A stretch of DNA of 37,398 nt from Planctomycetia bacterium (lineage in GTDB: Bacteria; Planctomycetota; Planctomycetia; Pirellulales; Thermoguttaceae): NCBI GenBank assembly GCA_030527015.1, contig JAUNBR010000037.1:1-37398 (forward strand), read 5' to 3'. The position numbers and the translations under genes were made by a program. The notes below the pieces were generated by a model that was not told the DNA's origin, searched no databases, and was given only the letters and a program-made list of their open reading frames with translations. Below, in pieces: positions 25,996-34,624 of this stretch (position 1 is the first letter of the stretch; the number at the start of each line of letters is the position of its first letter).

Positions 25996-27312
25996 ATGAA
26001 AACATCACGACGACATTTTCTGAAAATCACCTCCGCGACGCTTGCGGCTCCCATGATTATTTCTCGCTGTGCCCTGGCGCAGGACGGCGTTCCCGGCGCG
26101 AATGAGCGTATCGGCGTGGCAGGAATCGGTGTCGGACGACAGGGCTCTTTCGTCTTTCGGAACACCGTAAAACTCCCTCAGGCTCAGGCCATCTGTACTG
26201 CTGACGTTTATCTCCCACGTGCCGCCGCGGTGGCAAAATCCGTTAATTTAGACCCTGAAAATGCATATCAGGATTATCGCCGTGTCTTGGAACGAAAAGA
26301 CGTCGACGCTGTCATCTCCGCCACGCCCGAGCACTGGCGTTCTCTGACCTGCATTCATGCCGCTCAGGCCGGCAAGCATATTTATTCCGAGAAGCCCATG
26401 TCGCTGACCGTCTCGGAAGGCCGACTCATGGTTCAGGCCGCAAGAAAATATAAGATCACCTTTCAGACCGGTTCTCAGCAGCGAAGCCAGCGTGCCAACG
26501 CAATCGGATGTAAATTTATCCGTGAGGGCGGTTTAGGATCCATCAAAGAAGTTCTTGCCGCAAATTACGAAAGTCCATGGTTAGCCGCCATGCCCGAATC
26601 TCCCATTCCGAATGGTCTGGACTGGGATATGTGGTGTGGTCCCACCGAAAAAGTTCCTTATAATGGTCAGATCTTCACTCCCCGTGGAAATCCAGGATGG
26701 CTTTCTTTGCGCCCCTATTCTGGTGGCGAAATGACAGGCTGGGGGACTCACGGCCTGGATCAGATCCAGTGGGCACTGGGAATGCAGGAAACCGGCCCGG
26801 TGGAAATCATCGTCACCGGCGAAAAACTCGTCCCTCCCGTTTATAATGAACCCGAATCCTCAAAACGCGGGAACTCCCTCTGCAATTCCCCACGTTTAGC
26901 TTTCCGTTACGCAAACGGTATTACCGTTCTTCTTGGTGACCCAAAAACAGGAAAACAATCAAATCGCGGCGGCGCCATTTTCTTTGGTTCTCAGGGAAAA
27001 ATGGAAATCTTCCGTGGACGCATCGGCACAAATCCCCCCGAAATCGCTAAAACTTTACTTGACGAATCCCCCATTAAAGAACAGAACCATTATGAAAACT
27101 GGCTAAACTGCATTAAATCCGGTGAAACGCCCATTTCCGATGTCGAATTCGGCCACCGTACCGCTTCTTTATGCCACATCTTAAACATCGCACGGTATAT
27201 CGGGCATTCCCTGAAATGGGATCCCGTGGCCGAGCGTTTCGATGATGAACAAGCGAATGAAATGCTTTCTCGAAAACATCGGGCTGGATACGAATTACCC
27301 GCCGAAATTTAG
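25996..27312 (+). CDS. Tat-exported Gfo/Idh/MocA-family oxidoreductase
   Basis: A 438-residue NAD(P)-dependent oxidoreductase of the Gfo/Idh/MocA family, probably acting on a sugar or polyol. The start at 25996 is set by AAAGGA 7 bases upstream and by a twin-arginine signal at the N-terminus: SRRHFLK (4-10), then a weakly hydrophobic stretch to ALA near residue 28. The Rossmann motif GIGVGRQG is at 43-50, and YSEKPMS (Lys133) carries the conserved EKP lysine. GLDWDMWCGP and GEMTGWGTHGLDQIQWALG are typical of planctomycete members with a C-terminal alpha/beta dimerisation domain. The cofactor would have to be bound before Tat export. Substrate unknown. No partner gene is close, but esterases nearby point to carbohydrate use. 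Confidence 0.93.
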   Translation: MKTSRRHFLKITSATLAAPMIISRCALAQDGVPGANERIGVAGIGVGRQGSFVFRNTVKLPQAQAICTADVYLPRAAAVAKSVNLDPENAYQDYRRVLERKDVDAVISATPEHWRSLTCIHAAQAGKHIYSEKPMSLTVSEGRLMVQAARKYKITFQTGSQQRSQRANAIGCKFIREGGLGSIKEVLAANYESPWLAAMPESPIPNGLDWDMWCGPTEKVPYNGQIFTPRGNPGWLSLRPYSGGEMTGWGTHGLDQIQWALGMQETGPVEIIVTGEKLVPPVYNEPESSKRGNSLCNSPRLAFRYANGITVLLGDPKTGKQSNRGGAIFFGSQGKMEIFRGRIGTNPPEIAKTLLDESPIKEQNHYENWLNCIKSGETPISDVEFGHRTASLCHILNIARYIGHSLKWDPVAERFDDEQANEMLSRKHRAGYELPAEI

Positions 27313-27318
27313 TAACTT

Positions 27319-27430
27319 TTTCATCCATGGCACGATAATTTTCCGCTTTATCCTGCCCACCAACAGACACACCGGCATTTTCAGTAAAGCAAAATGCCGG
27401 GAAAGCGGATTTTATAGTACATCGGATATA
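27319..27430. repeat. Hybrid dispersed element with two left ends
   Basis: Starts like a plus copy (GCACGATAATTTTCCGCTTT) and ends like a minus copy (AAGCGGATTTTATAGTACAT then CGGATATA), so both outer arms are left arms. The centre has TCCTGCCCACC and a GGCATTTTCAG / AAAATGCC hairpin. It lies between the oxidoreductase and the first PEP-CTERM gene. Confidence 0.75.
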
Positions 27431-27499
27431 AAATAACACTTTTTATTAATATAATTTTCACCTTATTTCATTCTTTATTCTATTTCACAGGAGTGCGCC

Positions 27500-29389
27500 A
27501 TGCGGCAAAGTTTTTTAAAAATGAATCTTAACGTTAAATTAGGGGGGGGGGGCAGTTTATACACCTTCCTGTTTATCATTCTCTATTCATCTTTGCCGCT
27601 TTTCGCGCAAACGACGTATACCGACACGGACATTACGTCATCCGTCTACACCTCCGGCAACAATATTATAATTAACACAACAGGAACCAACGTGTACGGA
27701 ATCGCGGCCGATTATATCATTTCCGGAACAGGCACCGTGACCAAAACGGGTACCGGCCAGTTCAACATCCTAAGCACCAGCACCTACACCGGCGGAACAA
27801 TCATCTCGGAAGGAACCTTGCACCTGCAAGGAGACGGCCTCCTGTTTATAAATAATGTAAATACCAAAAAGTTCACAATAGAAGAAAATGGCACCCTGGA
27901 ATTTCACGTCAATGATGCCGAGGGAGCCGCCGCTCATACTCCAAACTTCGCTTATGGTGACGTCACCGGCACCGGAACGATCATGCTTACCGGCCAAGGC
28001 CACCTCTCCACTGTAGACGTAGGCTCCATGTTTTATTTAACCGCCTCCACTTTATACGATGCCGATGGCGCAACGAATTTTACTGGAAAATTTATAATTG
28101 ACGGCGCGCGGCTCCAAGTGCAGAGAAATGGTAATTTCGGTCCTACTACCACTGAAATCACCGTCAGGGACACTGGACAATTATTTGTCGGTAACCGTGG
28201 GGGTTCTGCTTCAGCGAACATCACCGCAAACGTAATAATTTCCGGGAGCGGCATTACCGAACCCATGAACGCATCAAATGATATGCAACTCGGCGCCATC
28301 CGTTTACAAAACGGCACGATTAATGGCACCATCACCCTGGCTGGCGACGCTTCCATCGGCACTTATGGGGGTTCCACTGCCGGAACGGTCAATTCTACGA
28401 TCAACCTTAATTCGTACAAACTAACGATCACTCCAAATACTAATTATGCCTCTTCTTCTATGAAAGACACTGTCGTTAATGGCATTATCAGCGGAACAGG
28501 TTCTGTCGCCGTGGACGGTAAAAAAACTAGCGGCTTCACCAATGTTACCACCCTCACCGCCCAAAACACCTACTCCGGCGGAACCGAAGTGATGTCCGGA
28601 ATTTTGAGAATTTCCTCCAACGCGAATCTCGGCGACGAATCTGGCGAATTAAAATTTTCCAATTCATCAGCGGGTTCAACCACTTATCGTCCCACCTTAA
28701 ACACCACGGCAGACATAAATTTAAGCGGCCGCTCCATTTCTTTTACCGACAACTTCACGCTGGACGTGGATCCTAACACCACACTGACCATGGGAAACAT
28801 CACGGGCACCACTGGGCGCACACTCACCAAATCAGACTCCGGACGCCTCAATATTAACGGAACCATCAGCGCGGGGCATATATCAGTCACCGAAGGCACT
28901 TTTTCGCCCGGTGAAACCATCGGCACAACCATCTTATCCGGCGGAAACGTCACCGTCGGTGCCACCTCCACCTTATTATTAGACATCGGAAAGGTCAGCG
29001 GAACTTTCAACGTGGATTACCTGCAAGCCTCTGGATCCATCACCATGCTCGCCGCCAACGAAGAAGCTTTCATAAATTATTTCAAATTTTCATGGGATGG
29101 CTCCCCAGGCATTCTTGGCGAAACTTATACACTGCTCAGTGCTTCAGGGGGGATTTTCTCTCCCAGCAGAACAAGTATTACGAATATTTCTCAAGCAACT
29201 TGGGAAGCCATTCTCAGAAATGCCGGAATGAACCCCGACAACTGGGAAGTGGTAACTGATACCAATACCATTAAACTGCGTTACCTCGGCGGAATCATCG
29301 AAACCCCGGAACCCTCAACTTACTTTTTATTACTTTTCGCCGGCGCATGCCTGATGGTTTATCGTCGCATGAAAAAAAACCCTTCGTAA
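27500..29389 (+). CDS. PEP-CTERM surface protein with beta-strand repeats (poly-G copy, ON)
   Basis: A 629-residue exported protein. AGGAG lies about 6 bases before the ATG. The n-region of the signal peptide contains GGGG encoded by a run of 11 G (27542-27552); the hydrophobic core is LYTFLFIILYSSLPLF and cleavage is near FAQ|T. The body is Gly/Thr/Asn-rich with repeats of the autotransporter-associated beta-strand type (GTGTVTKTGTGQFNI, STYTGGTIISEGTLHL, NTYSGGTEVMSGILRIS), predicted to form a right-handed beta helix. The C-terminus is a PEP-CTERM sorting signal: PEPSTY, a hydrophobic helix LLLFAGACLMVYR and basic RRMKK, expected to be processed by an exosortase. Probable adhesin or matrix protein. 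It shares its 5' end with the gene at 32163. Confidence 0.9.
   Translation: MRQSFLKMNLNVKLGGGGSLYTFLFIILYSSLPLFAQTTYTDTDITSSVYTSGNNIIINTTGTNVYGIAADYIISGTGTVTKTGTGQFNILSTSTYTGGTIISEGTLHLQGDGLLFINNVNTKKFTIEENGTLEFHVNDAEGAAAHTPNFAYGDVTGTGTIMLTGQGHLSTVDVGSMFYLTASTLYDADGATNFTGKFIIDGARLQVQRNGNFGPTTTEITVRDTGQLFVGNRGGSASANITANVIISGSGITEPMNASNDMQLGAIRLQNGTINGTITLAGDASIGTYGGSTAGTVNSTINLNSYKLTITPNTNYASSSMKDTVVNGIISGTGSVAVDGKKTSGFTNVTTLTAQNTYSGGTEVMSGILRISSNANLGDESGELKFSNSSAGSTTYRPTLNTTADINLSGRSISFTDNFTLDVDPNTTLTMGNITGTTGRTLTKSDSGRLNINGTISAGHISVTEGTFSPGETIGTTILSGGNVTVGATSTLLLDIGKVSGTFNVDYLQASGSITMLAANEEAFINYFKFSWDGSPGILGETYTLLSASGGIFSPSRTSITNISQATWEAILRNAGMNPDNWEVVTDTNTIKLRYLGGIIETPEPSTYFLLLFAGACLMVYRRMKKNPS
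27542..27552 (+). repeat. Poly-G tract of 11 in the signal-peptide coding region
   Basis: Eleven consecutive G, read as GGG GGG GGG GG(C). The gene stays in frame with this length. The same site in the third paralogue has 13 G. Confidence 0.9.
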
Positions 29390-29517
29390 ATCAATCTTCC
29401 CTCCTTCACCTCCGCCAACGCGGCACAAAACTTTTCATACGCCTCTTCCCTTCACTTTTTATATATAAATAAATAGTATAAATTTTCATTCACTTTTATC
29501 ATTTACAAACAATTATT

Positions 29518-31908
29518 ATGAATATGAAAAAAACATTTTTTATTGTGTTAAGTGTCGCATCACTTTTCGTCGCATCACCGCTTTTCGCGCAAACCGCGCA
29601 AACGACGTATACCGGAAACATCACGGAAAACGTCGATATCACGGATAATCCCATCGCGATTACAATCACTGAAGGCAACACGTACGGAATCGCAGACACT
29701 TATAAAATTTCCGGCACCGGTACCGTAACCTTTAATGGTACCGGCCAATTTAACATCAACAGTGCGAACGACTACTCCGGCGACACAACCATTTCCGCCG
29801 GCACAGTCTCCGCAAACAACAACTCAGCTTTCGGTACCAGCGACATCAAGTGGTCTGGCGGGACGATTACCGTCAACGCGGCTAGAACTTTAAGCAATAA
29901 CATTCACGTCGCCAACGAAGTTACGCTCAACACAGGGGGTAATCGAAACATCACTCTCACCGGTAACCTCACTGGTGATGGAGTGATTACTCGTACTGGT
30001 CCATACACAGTCTTTTTACAAGGTGACAACTCTGAATTTTCCGGAACGTGGAACGCGTCACAGTCAAATACTTACATCGACAATGCCAATAGTGGAAGTG
30101 CTTTAGCGACCTGGAACGTCGACGCCGGCTGCATTCTAGCAGGAGAGTTTGGCAACGGAACCATCGATTTAGGTGCTTTAACCGGCTCCGGCACCGTACG
30201 GAACACCGTCGCCAACACTGCTCTGACGTATAACATCGGCGGGAAAAATATCGACTCCGAATTTTCCGGCATAATCCAAGACTATCGCGGAACGGTCGCG
30301 ATTACTAAAACCGGCACCAGAACGCTCACCCTTTCCGGCGCAAACACATACGCCAGCGGAACCACCGTTTCACAGGGAACGCTTGTTTTAAACAATGCAA
30401 CCGCCGCTGGATCCGGCACCATCACGCTGGGCGACGCGAACACCGGCGCGAACAATACCCAACTGACCCTGGCGACAAGTATCGCGAACGACATCATCAT
30501 CTCCGAAAATGGTACCGGAACCGCAACGATTGTCGGTGCAACCCATACAGGCACACATACCGGTACGCTGACGGTCAATCGGGACACGTACCTGACGACC
30601 ACTTTCAACGGAAACGCCCAGTGGTTTAGTTTTTCAGATGGAGGAATTACTGGCACCGGAAACTTGATCATCAAAACCGCAAACAACACCGATGCTTCCT
30701 CAGGAGGAGATCGTATCTCGCTGGCTGGCGATAACACCGACTTTTCAGGAAACCTAATCGTCGAATCTGGAATGCTCCAAATTGGTAGCGCAGATGCAGC
30801 TGGAAGCGGACAAATTATTTTGGGGAACAACCAAACGGCGGATGGCGCGAAGGTACAATTGCGCCTTGGGGCAAATATTACAAATGCCATTACCGTGGAC
30901 AAAACAGCGGAAATCGGAACTTGGATTGGCATGCAGATAGTAGCGAGTCCTATCACATTTAACGCAAACACAACTTTTTACCCTGGCTCTGATCGTTTTA
31001 CATTCCAAGGCGCTTGGTCGGGAGATGGCGACATCACCATCGCCCAAAGTCGTGTAACACACGACACCGCCGCCAACACGTGGACGGGCAACATGACCAT
31101 CAACTCGGGAACAATTTTCCAGCCTGGACACGCGCAAACGCTGAATCAAGCGAATTCCGTGACAGTCAACGGTACGCTGCAGCTTAATAATGTTGACCAA
31201 ACCATTAATGGTCTCTCGGGCAGCGGTACCGTTCAAAATGTTTGGGCATCCGACACCAACACACTGACCGTCGGCGCCGGCAACGCAGACTCGACCTTCG
31301 ACGGAACGATCCAAAACGGTCATGGTACACTCGCATTAACGAAATCCGGTACCGGAACGCTGACCTTAATAAACGACGGTGACAAACTCACCTACACCGG
31401 AAACACAACGCTAAACCAAGGACAGCTGAACGTTTCCGGAAAGCTCGTCAGTAACCTCATCGCGGACACAATCGACGGCTCTTCTTCCCTTGCGATATTC
31501 TCGCCCGGCGCGGAAGATGCAGTCGGAACGGCCACGCTCAGCGGCGCTGCAAGCTTCTCGGACGCAATTCTAAAAATTGAAGTCGACGATTCCGGGATGG
31601 ATTTTCTTTCCGTCAACGAAATTTCTTTCACGAACGATTCCCTTTTATCGATCGAATTGATTAACAATTTCACTTTACCCGTAGGATTAGAAACGGAATA
31701 TGCGTTTTTGAGTTCCACAAACGCACTACCTGACATCGACTGGGAATCCATCGCAACTCCTGCAACGAGTGCCTTATGGAATTTCCGAACGGAAGGAAAC
31801 GTAGTTTATGCCTCACTCGACCCGACGCAAGTGCCGGAACCCTCGACTTACCTTTTATTACTTTTCGCCGGCGCATGCCTGATGGTTTATCGTCGCATGA
31901 AAAAATAG
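29518..31908 (+). CDS. PEP-CTERM surface protein with beta-strand repeats (no poly-G)
   Basis: A 796-residue exported protein. The signal peptide differs from its neighbours (FFIVLSVASLFVASPLFA, 7-24), but the mature start FAQTAQTTYTGNIT matches them. The body carries many autotransporter-associated beta-strand repeats (GTRTLTLSGANTYASGTTVS, GTGTLTLINDGDKLTYTGN). It ends in PEPSTYLLLLF - AGACLMVYRRMKK, the PEP-CTERM signal. No strong ribosome-binding site is seen; two ATG codons two apart could serve. It starts 128 bp after the first paralogue, with no terminator between them, so read-through is likely. A terminator follows. Several blocks are nearly identical to the third paralogue (31003-31213 with 33104-33314; 30371-30450 with 32469-32548). 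Confidence 0.92.
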   Translation: MNMKKTFFIVLSVASLFVASPLFAQTAQTTYTGNITENVDITDNPIAITITEGNTYGIADTYKISGTGTVTFNGTGQFNINSANDYSGDTTISAGTVSANNNSAFGTSDIKWSGGTITVNAARTLSNNIHVANEVTLNTGGNRNITLTGNLTGDGVITRTGPYTVFLQGDNSEFSGTWNASQSNTYIDNANSGSALATWNVDAGCILAGEFGNGTIDLGALTGSGTVRNTVANTALTYNIGGKNIDSEFSGIIQDYRGTVAITKTGTRTLTLSGANTYASGTTVSQGTLVLNNATAAGSGTITLGDANTGANNTQLTLATSIANDIIISENGTGTATIVGATHTGTHTGTLTVNRDTYLTTTFNGNAQWFSFSDGGITGTGNLIIKTANNTDASSGGDRISLAGDNTDFSGNLIVESGMLQIGSADAAGSGQIILGNNQTADGAKVQLRLGANITNAITVDKTAEIGTWIGMQIVASPITFNANTTFYPGSDRFTFQGAWSGDGDITIAQSRVTHDTAANTWTGNMTINSGTIFQPGHAQTLNQANSVTVNGTLQLNNVDQTINGLSGSGTVQNVWASDTNTLTVGAGNADSTFDGTIQNGHGTLALTKSGTGTLTLINDGDKLTYTGNTTLNQGQLNVSGKLVSNLIADTIDGSSSLAIFSPGAEDAVGTATLSGAASFSDAILKIEVDDSGMDFLSVNEISFTNDSLLSIELINNFTLPVGLETEYAFLSSTNALPDIDWESIATPATSALWNFRTEGNVVYASLDPTQVPEPSTYLLLLFAGACLMVYRRMKK

Positions 31909-31935
31909 TCTTCACACCGAACAAAACTACAAAAA

Positions 31936-31972
31936 AAAGATGGAACGTCGCATAACGTTTCATCTTTTTTTT
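31936..31972 (+). terminator. Rho-independent terminator after the second PEP-CTERM gene
   Basis: AAAGATGGAACG pairs with CGTTTCATCTTT (one G-T pair) across TCGCATAA, followed by a T-run. The A-run on the other side would make it work in both directions. Confidence 0.9.
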
Positions 31973-32068
31973 ATGATTTTTTTTGAAAAAGCAACGTATA
32001 TTTCTCGTTGCAATTTTCAGCAATTAAAAAAAAACTGTAAAAAAATATTAAAATTTTTCTTTCTACCC

Positions 32069-32097
32069 TTGTTTTTTGTTTTTAATTAGGATAAAAT
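32069..32097 (+). promoter_or_regulatory. Promoter candidate for the third PEP-CTERM gene
   Basis: TTGTTT (32069-32074) and TAAAAT (32092-32097) are separated by 17 bases. This lies after the previous terminator and about 65 bases before the ATG at 32163, so the third gene probably has its own transcript. Confidence 0.45.
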
Positions 32098-32162
32098 GTA
32101 ATACATGAATTAGCAAAACTTTTAATTCTTCTTTTTTGATCCGAATTTTACAGGAGTGTACC

Positions 32163-34483
32163 ATGCGGCAAAGTTTTCGAAAAATGAATCTTCACGTTAA
32201 ACTAGGGGGGGGGGGGGTAGTTTATACACTATTCTGTTTATCGCTCTCTATTCTGTGTCGCCTCTTTTTGCACAAACGACGTATACCAACACGAACATTA
32301 CGTCATTCGTCGACACTACGGACAATAACATCACGATCGAAACCACCAACGGTGATTATTCCATCGCATCTGGCAATATAATTTCCGGCTCCGGAACGGT
32401 AACCAAAACGGGAACAAGACAGTTTACCATCAACAGTGCGAACACCTACGCCGGCGGGACGACGCTCTCACAGGGAACGCTTGTTTTAAGCAATGCAACC
32501 GCCGCTGGATCCGGCACCATCACGCTGGGCGACGCGAACACCGGCACGAACAATATCCAACTGACGGTGGGGGCAACTATCACGAATAATGTTGTCGTCT
32601 CCGAAAATGGTACCGGAACCGTGACGATTGCTGGCGGAACCAAATACGGTACATCTTCTGGCACACTCGAAGTCAATCGCGACACGTACCTGACGACCAC
32701 AAACACGGGCACGGGCGACTGGTGGTTTGCGTTTGGAGCTGGTGGAATTACTGGCGACGGGAATTTGATCATCAAGACTTTAGGTGGCGCGAATGCCGCA
32801 TCGGCAGGGAATCGAATCACTTTGGGGGGCACAAATACTGGTTTTTCAGGAAACCTAATCGTCGAGTCGGGAATGCTCCAGATTAACTCAGCAACTGTGA
32901 TGGGAACTACTGGCAACTTCATCCTGGGCAACGACAATACGGGTACTGCTAAGGTACAATTGCGCCTCAATGCAAATATTTCCAATGACATTATCGTGAA
33001 CAAGACGGCGGAGATCGGATGTTATGGCAGCCTACGGACCATAACAGGCGGAATCACGTTCAACGAAAACGCGACGCTCTACGGTACCTCAAATCGCCTC
33101 ACGTTCCAAGGCGCTTGGTCGGGAGATGGCGACATCACCATCGCCCAAAATCGTGTAACACACGACACCGCCGCCAACACGTGGACGGGCGACATGACCA
33201 TCAACTCGGGAGCAATTTTCCAGCCTGGGCACGCGCAAACGCTGAATCAAGCGAATTCCGTGAAAGTCGACGGTACGCTGCAGCTTAATAATGTTGACCA
33301 AACCATTAATGGACTTTCCGGCAAAGGAACCATTAAGAATATTGTCGCAGCGGGAGGCAAAACCAACACGCTGACCGTCGGAGCGGGCGGCGCGTCCTCA
33401 ACCTTCTCCGGAACGATTCAGGACAGTACGGGGAAACTCGCTTTGACGAAAACCGGCACCGGAACGCTCACCCTTTCCGGCACGAACACCTATTCCGGCG
33501 GAACCACCGTCACGGGCGGTATTTTAAGCATTTCCGATAACGCAAATCTCGGCGCGGAAACCGGCACTTTAACGCTTTCCGGCGGAACCCTCCAGACCAC
33601 GGCCAGTGTGGACTTATCCTCACGAACAGTTTCTCTCACCGCGGATTCTTCCGTGGACGTGGCCGAAGGTTTCTCCTCAACGATGCAGGGAATCTCCGGC
33701 GCTGGCGGACTGACGAAATCCGGCACCGGAACGCTCACCCTCTCCAGCGCAAACACCTATTCCGGCGGAACCACCGTCACGGGCGGTATTTTAAGCATTT
33801 CCGATAACGCAAATCTCGGCGCGGAAACCGGCACTTTAACGCTTTCCGGCGGAACCCTCCAAACCACGGCCGCTATGGACTTATCCTCACGGACAATTTC
33901 TTTCACCGCGGATTCCTCCGTGGACGTGGCCAACGGAACCACGCTAAAAATGGCGGGCATTACCGGAACCGCAGCAGATTATACACTCTCTAAAATCGGC
34001 ACGGGGCGGCTCGACCTTTCCGGTGCCCTCTCCGCAGGAAATCTGACCATCCATGCGGGTATCTTTTCCCCGGGAAATTCGCCTGGCAGGACGACAATTT
34101 CCAACGGAAACTTCACGCTGGAATCGGATGCCACGCTGCTGATCGAAATGGCGGCGGACGGACAAATTTGGGATCAGATTTATTTCGAAGCGGCCAACAG
34201 TACCGCGACTGCGCAGACAGGTTCTACTCTTGAATTTAACCTGAATGGTTACACTCCCATGATAGACAGTACCTATCAGATTTTCTCAGGGGAAAATTTA
34301 ACTTTAGATGGATGGGGCACGGATAACATAACGGTTATCGGCTTAACGGATGGCTGGCGCTGGAATGGCAGCGCGGGCGCCCTATTATTCACGGCGGAAG
34401 CTCGTGTGCCGGAACCCTCGACTTACCTTTTATTACTTTGTGCCGGCGCATGCCTGATGGTTTATCGTCGCATGAAAAAATAG
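32163..34483 (+). CDS. PEP-CTERM surface protein with beta-strand repeats, out of frame at poly-G (OFF)
   Basis: Third paralogue. AGGAG lies about 6 bases before the ATG at 32163, and the first codons (MRQSFRKMNLHVKL) match the first paralogue. The run of 13 G (32205-32217) throws the frame, giving a short nonsense tail. With 11 G the frame reads GGGG then SLYTILFIALYSVSPLFAQ, a normal signal peptide, and joins the long frame for a 772-residue protein. As written, only the frame from GTG 32255 (742 residues, no signal peptide, no ribosome-binding site) is intact. The body has beta-strand repeats, with an 89-residue unit duplicated (33455-33988), and ends in PEPSTYLLLLC - AGACLMVYRRMKK. Likely a phase-variable surface protein; a homopolymer miscall is the main alternative. 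Confidence 0.88.
32205..32217 (+). repeat. Poly-G tract of 13, frame-shifting
   Basis: Thirteen consecutive G after ACTA. A length of 11 or 14 would connect the start codon to the long downstream frame; 13 does not. Confidence 0.9.
33455..33988 (+). repeat. 267-bp (89-codon) tandem duplication in the third PEP-CTERM gene
   Basis: Two units beginning GGCACCGGAACGCTCACCCT at 33455 and 33722. The first 150 bases or so are almost identical (both contain TATTCCGGCGGAACCACCG), and the second halves diverge more. In-frame, so it changes length without breaking the protein. Confidence 0.85.
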
Positions 34484-34513
34484 TCTTCACACCGAACAAA
34501 ACTATAAAAAAGA

Positions 34514-34547
34514 GATGGAACGTCGCATAACGTTTCATCTTTTTTTT
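34514..34547 (+). terminator. Rho-independent terminator after the third PEP-CTERM gene
   Basis: GATGGAACG pairs with CGTTTCATC across TCGCATAA, then eight T. Near-identical to the terminator at 31936. A-rich on the far side, so it may also stop the converging ferritin-like gene; TTCACC-GT-GGTGAA at 34585-34598 is a further inverted repeat there. Confidence 0.9.
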
Positions 34548-34624
34548 ATGACCAAATTTTCCGAAAAGCCGTGATTTTCCCCCCTTCACCGTGGTGAAAA
34601 TCGAAACGGGGTGAACAGGTATTA

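Noticed and set aside
30282..30971. Long minus-strand open frames antisense to the PEP-CTERM genes (also 32446-33003 and others)
   Set aside because: They mirror the Thr/Gly/Asn-rich repeat codons of the real genes; Val/Pro/Ser-rich shadows with no start signals.
32255..34483. Reading the third PEP-CTERM gene as starting at GTG 32255
   Set aside because: No ribosome-binding site, and the protein would lack a signal peptide although it ends in a PEP-CTERM sorting signal; the upstream ATG with a shifted G tract explains it better.
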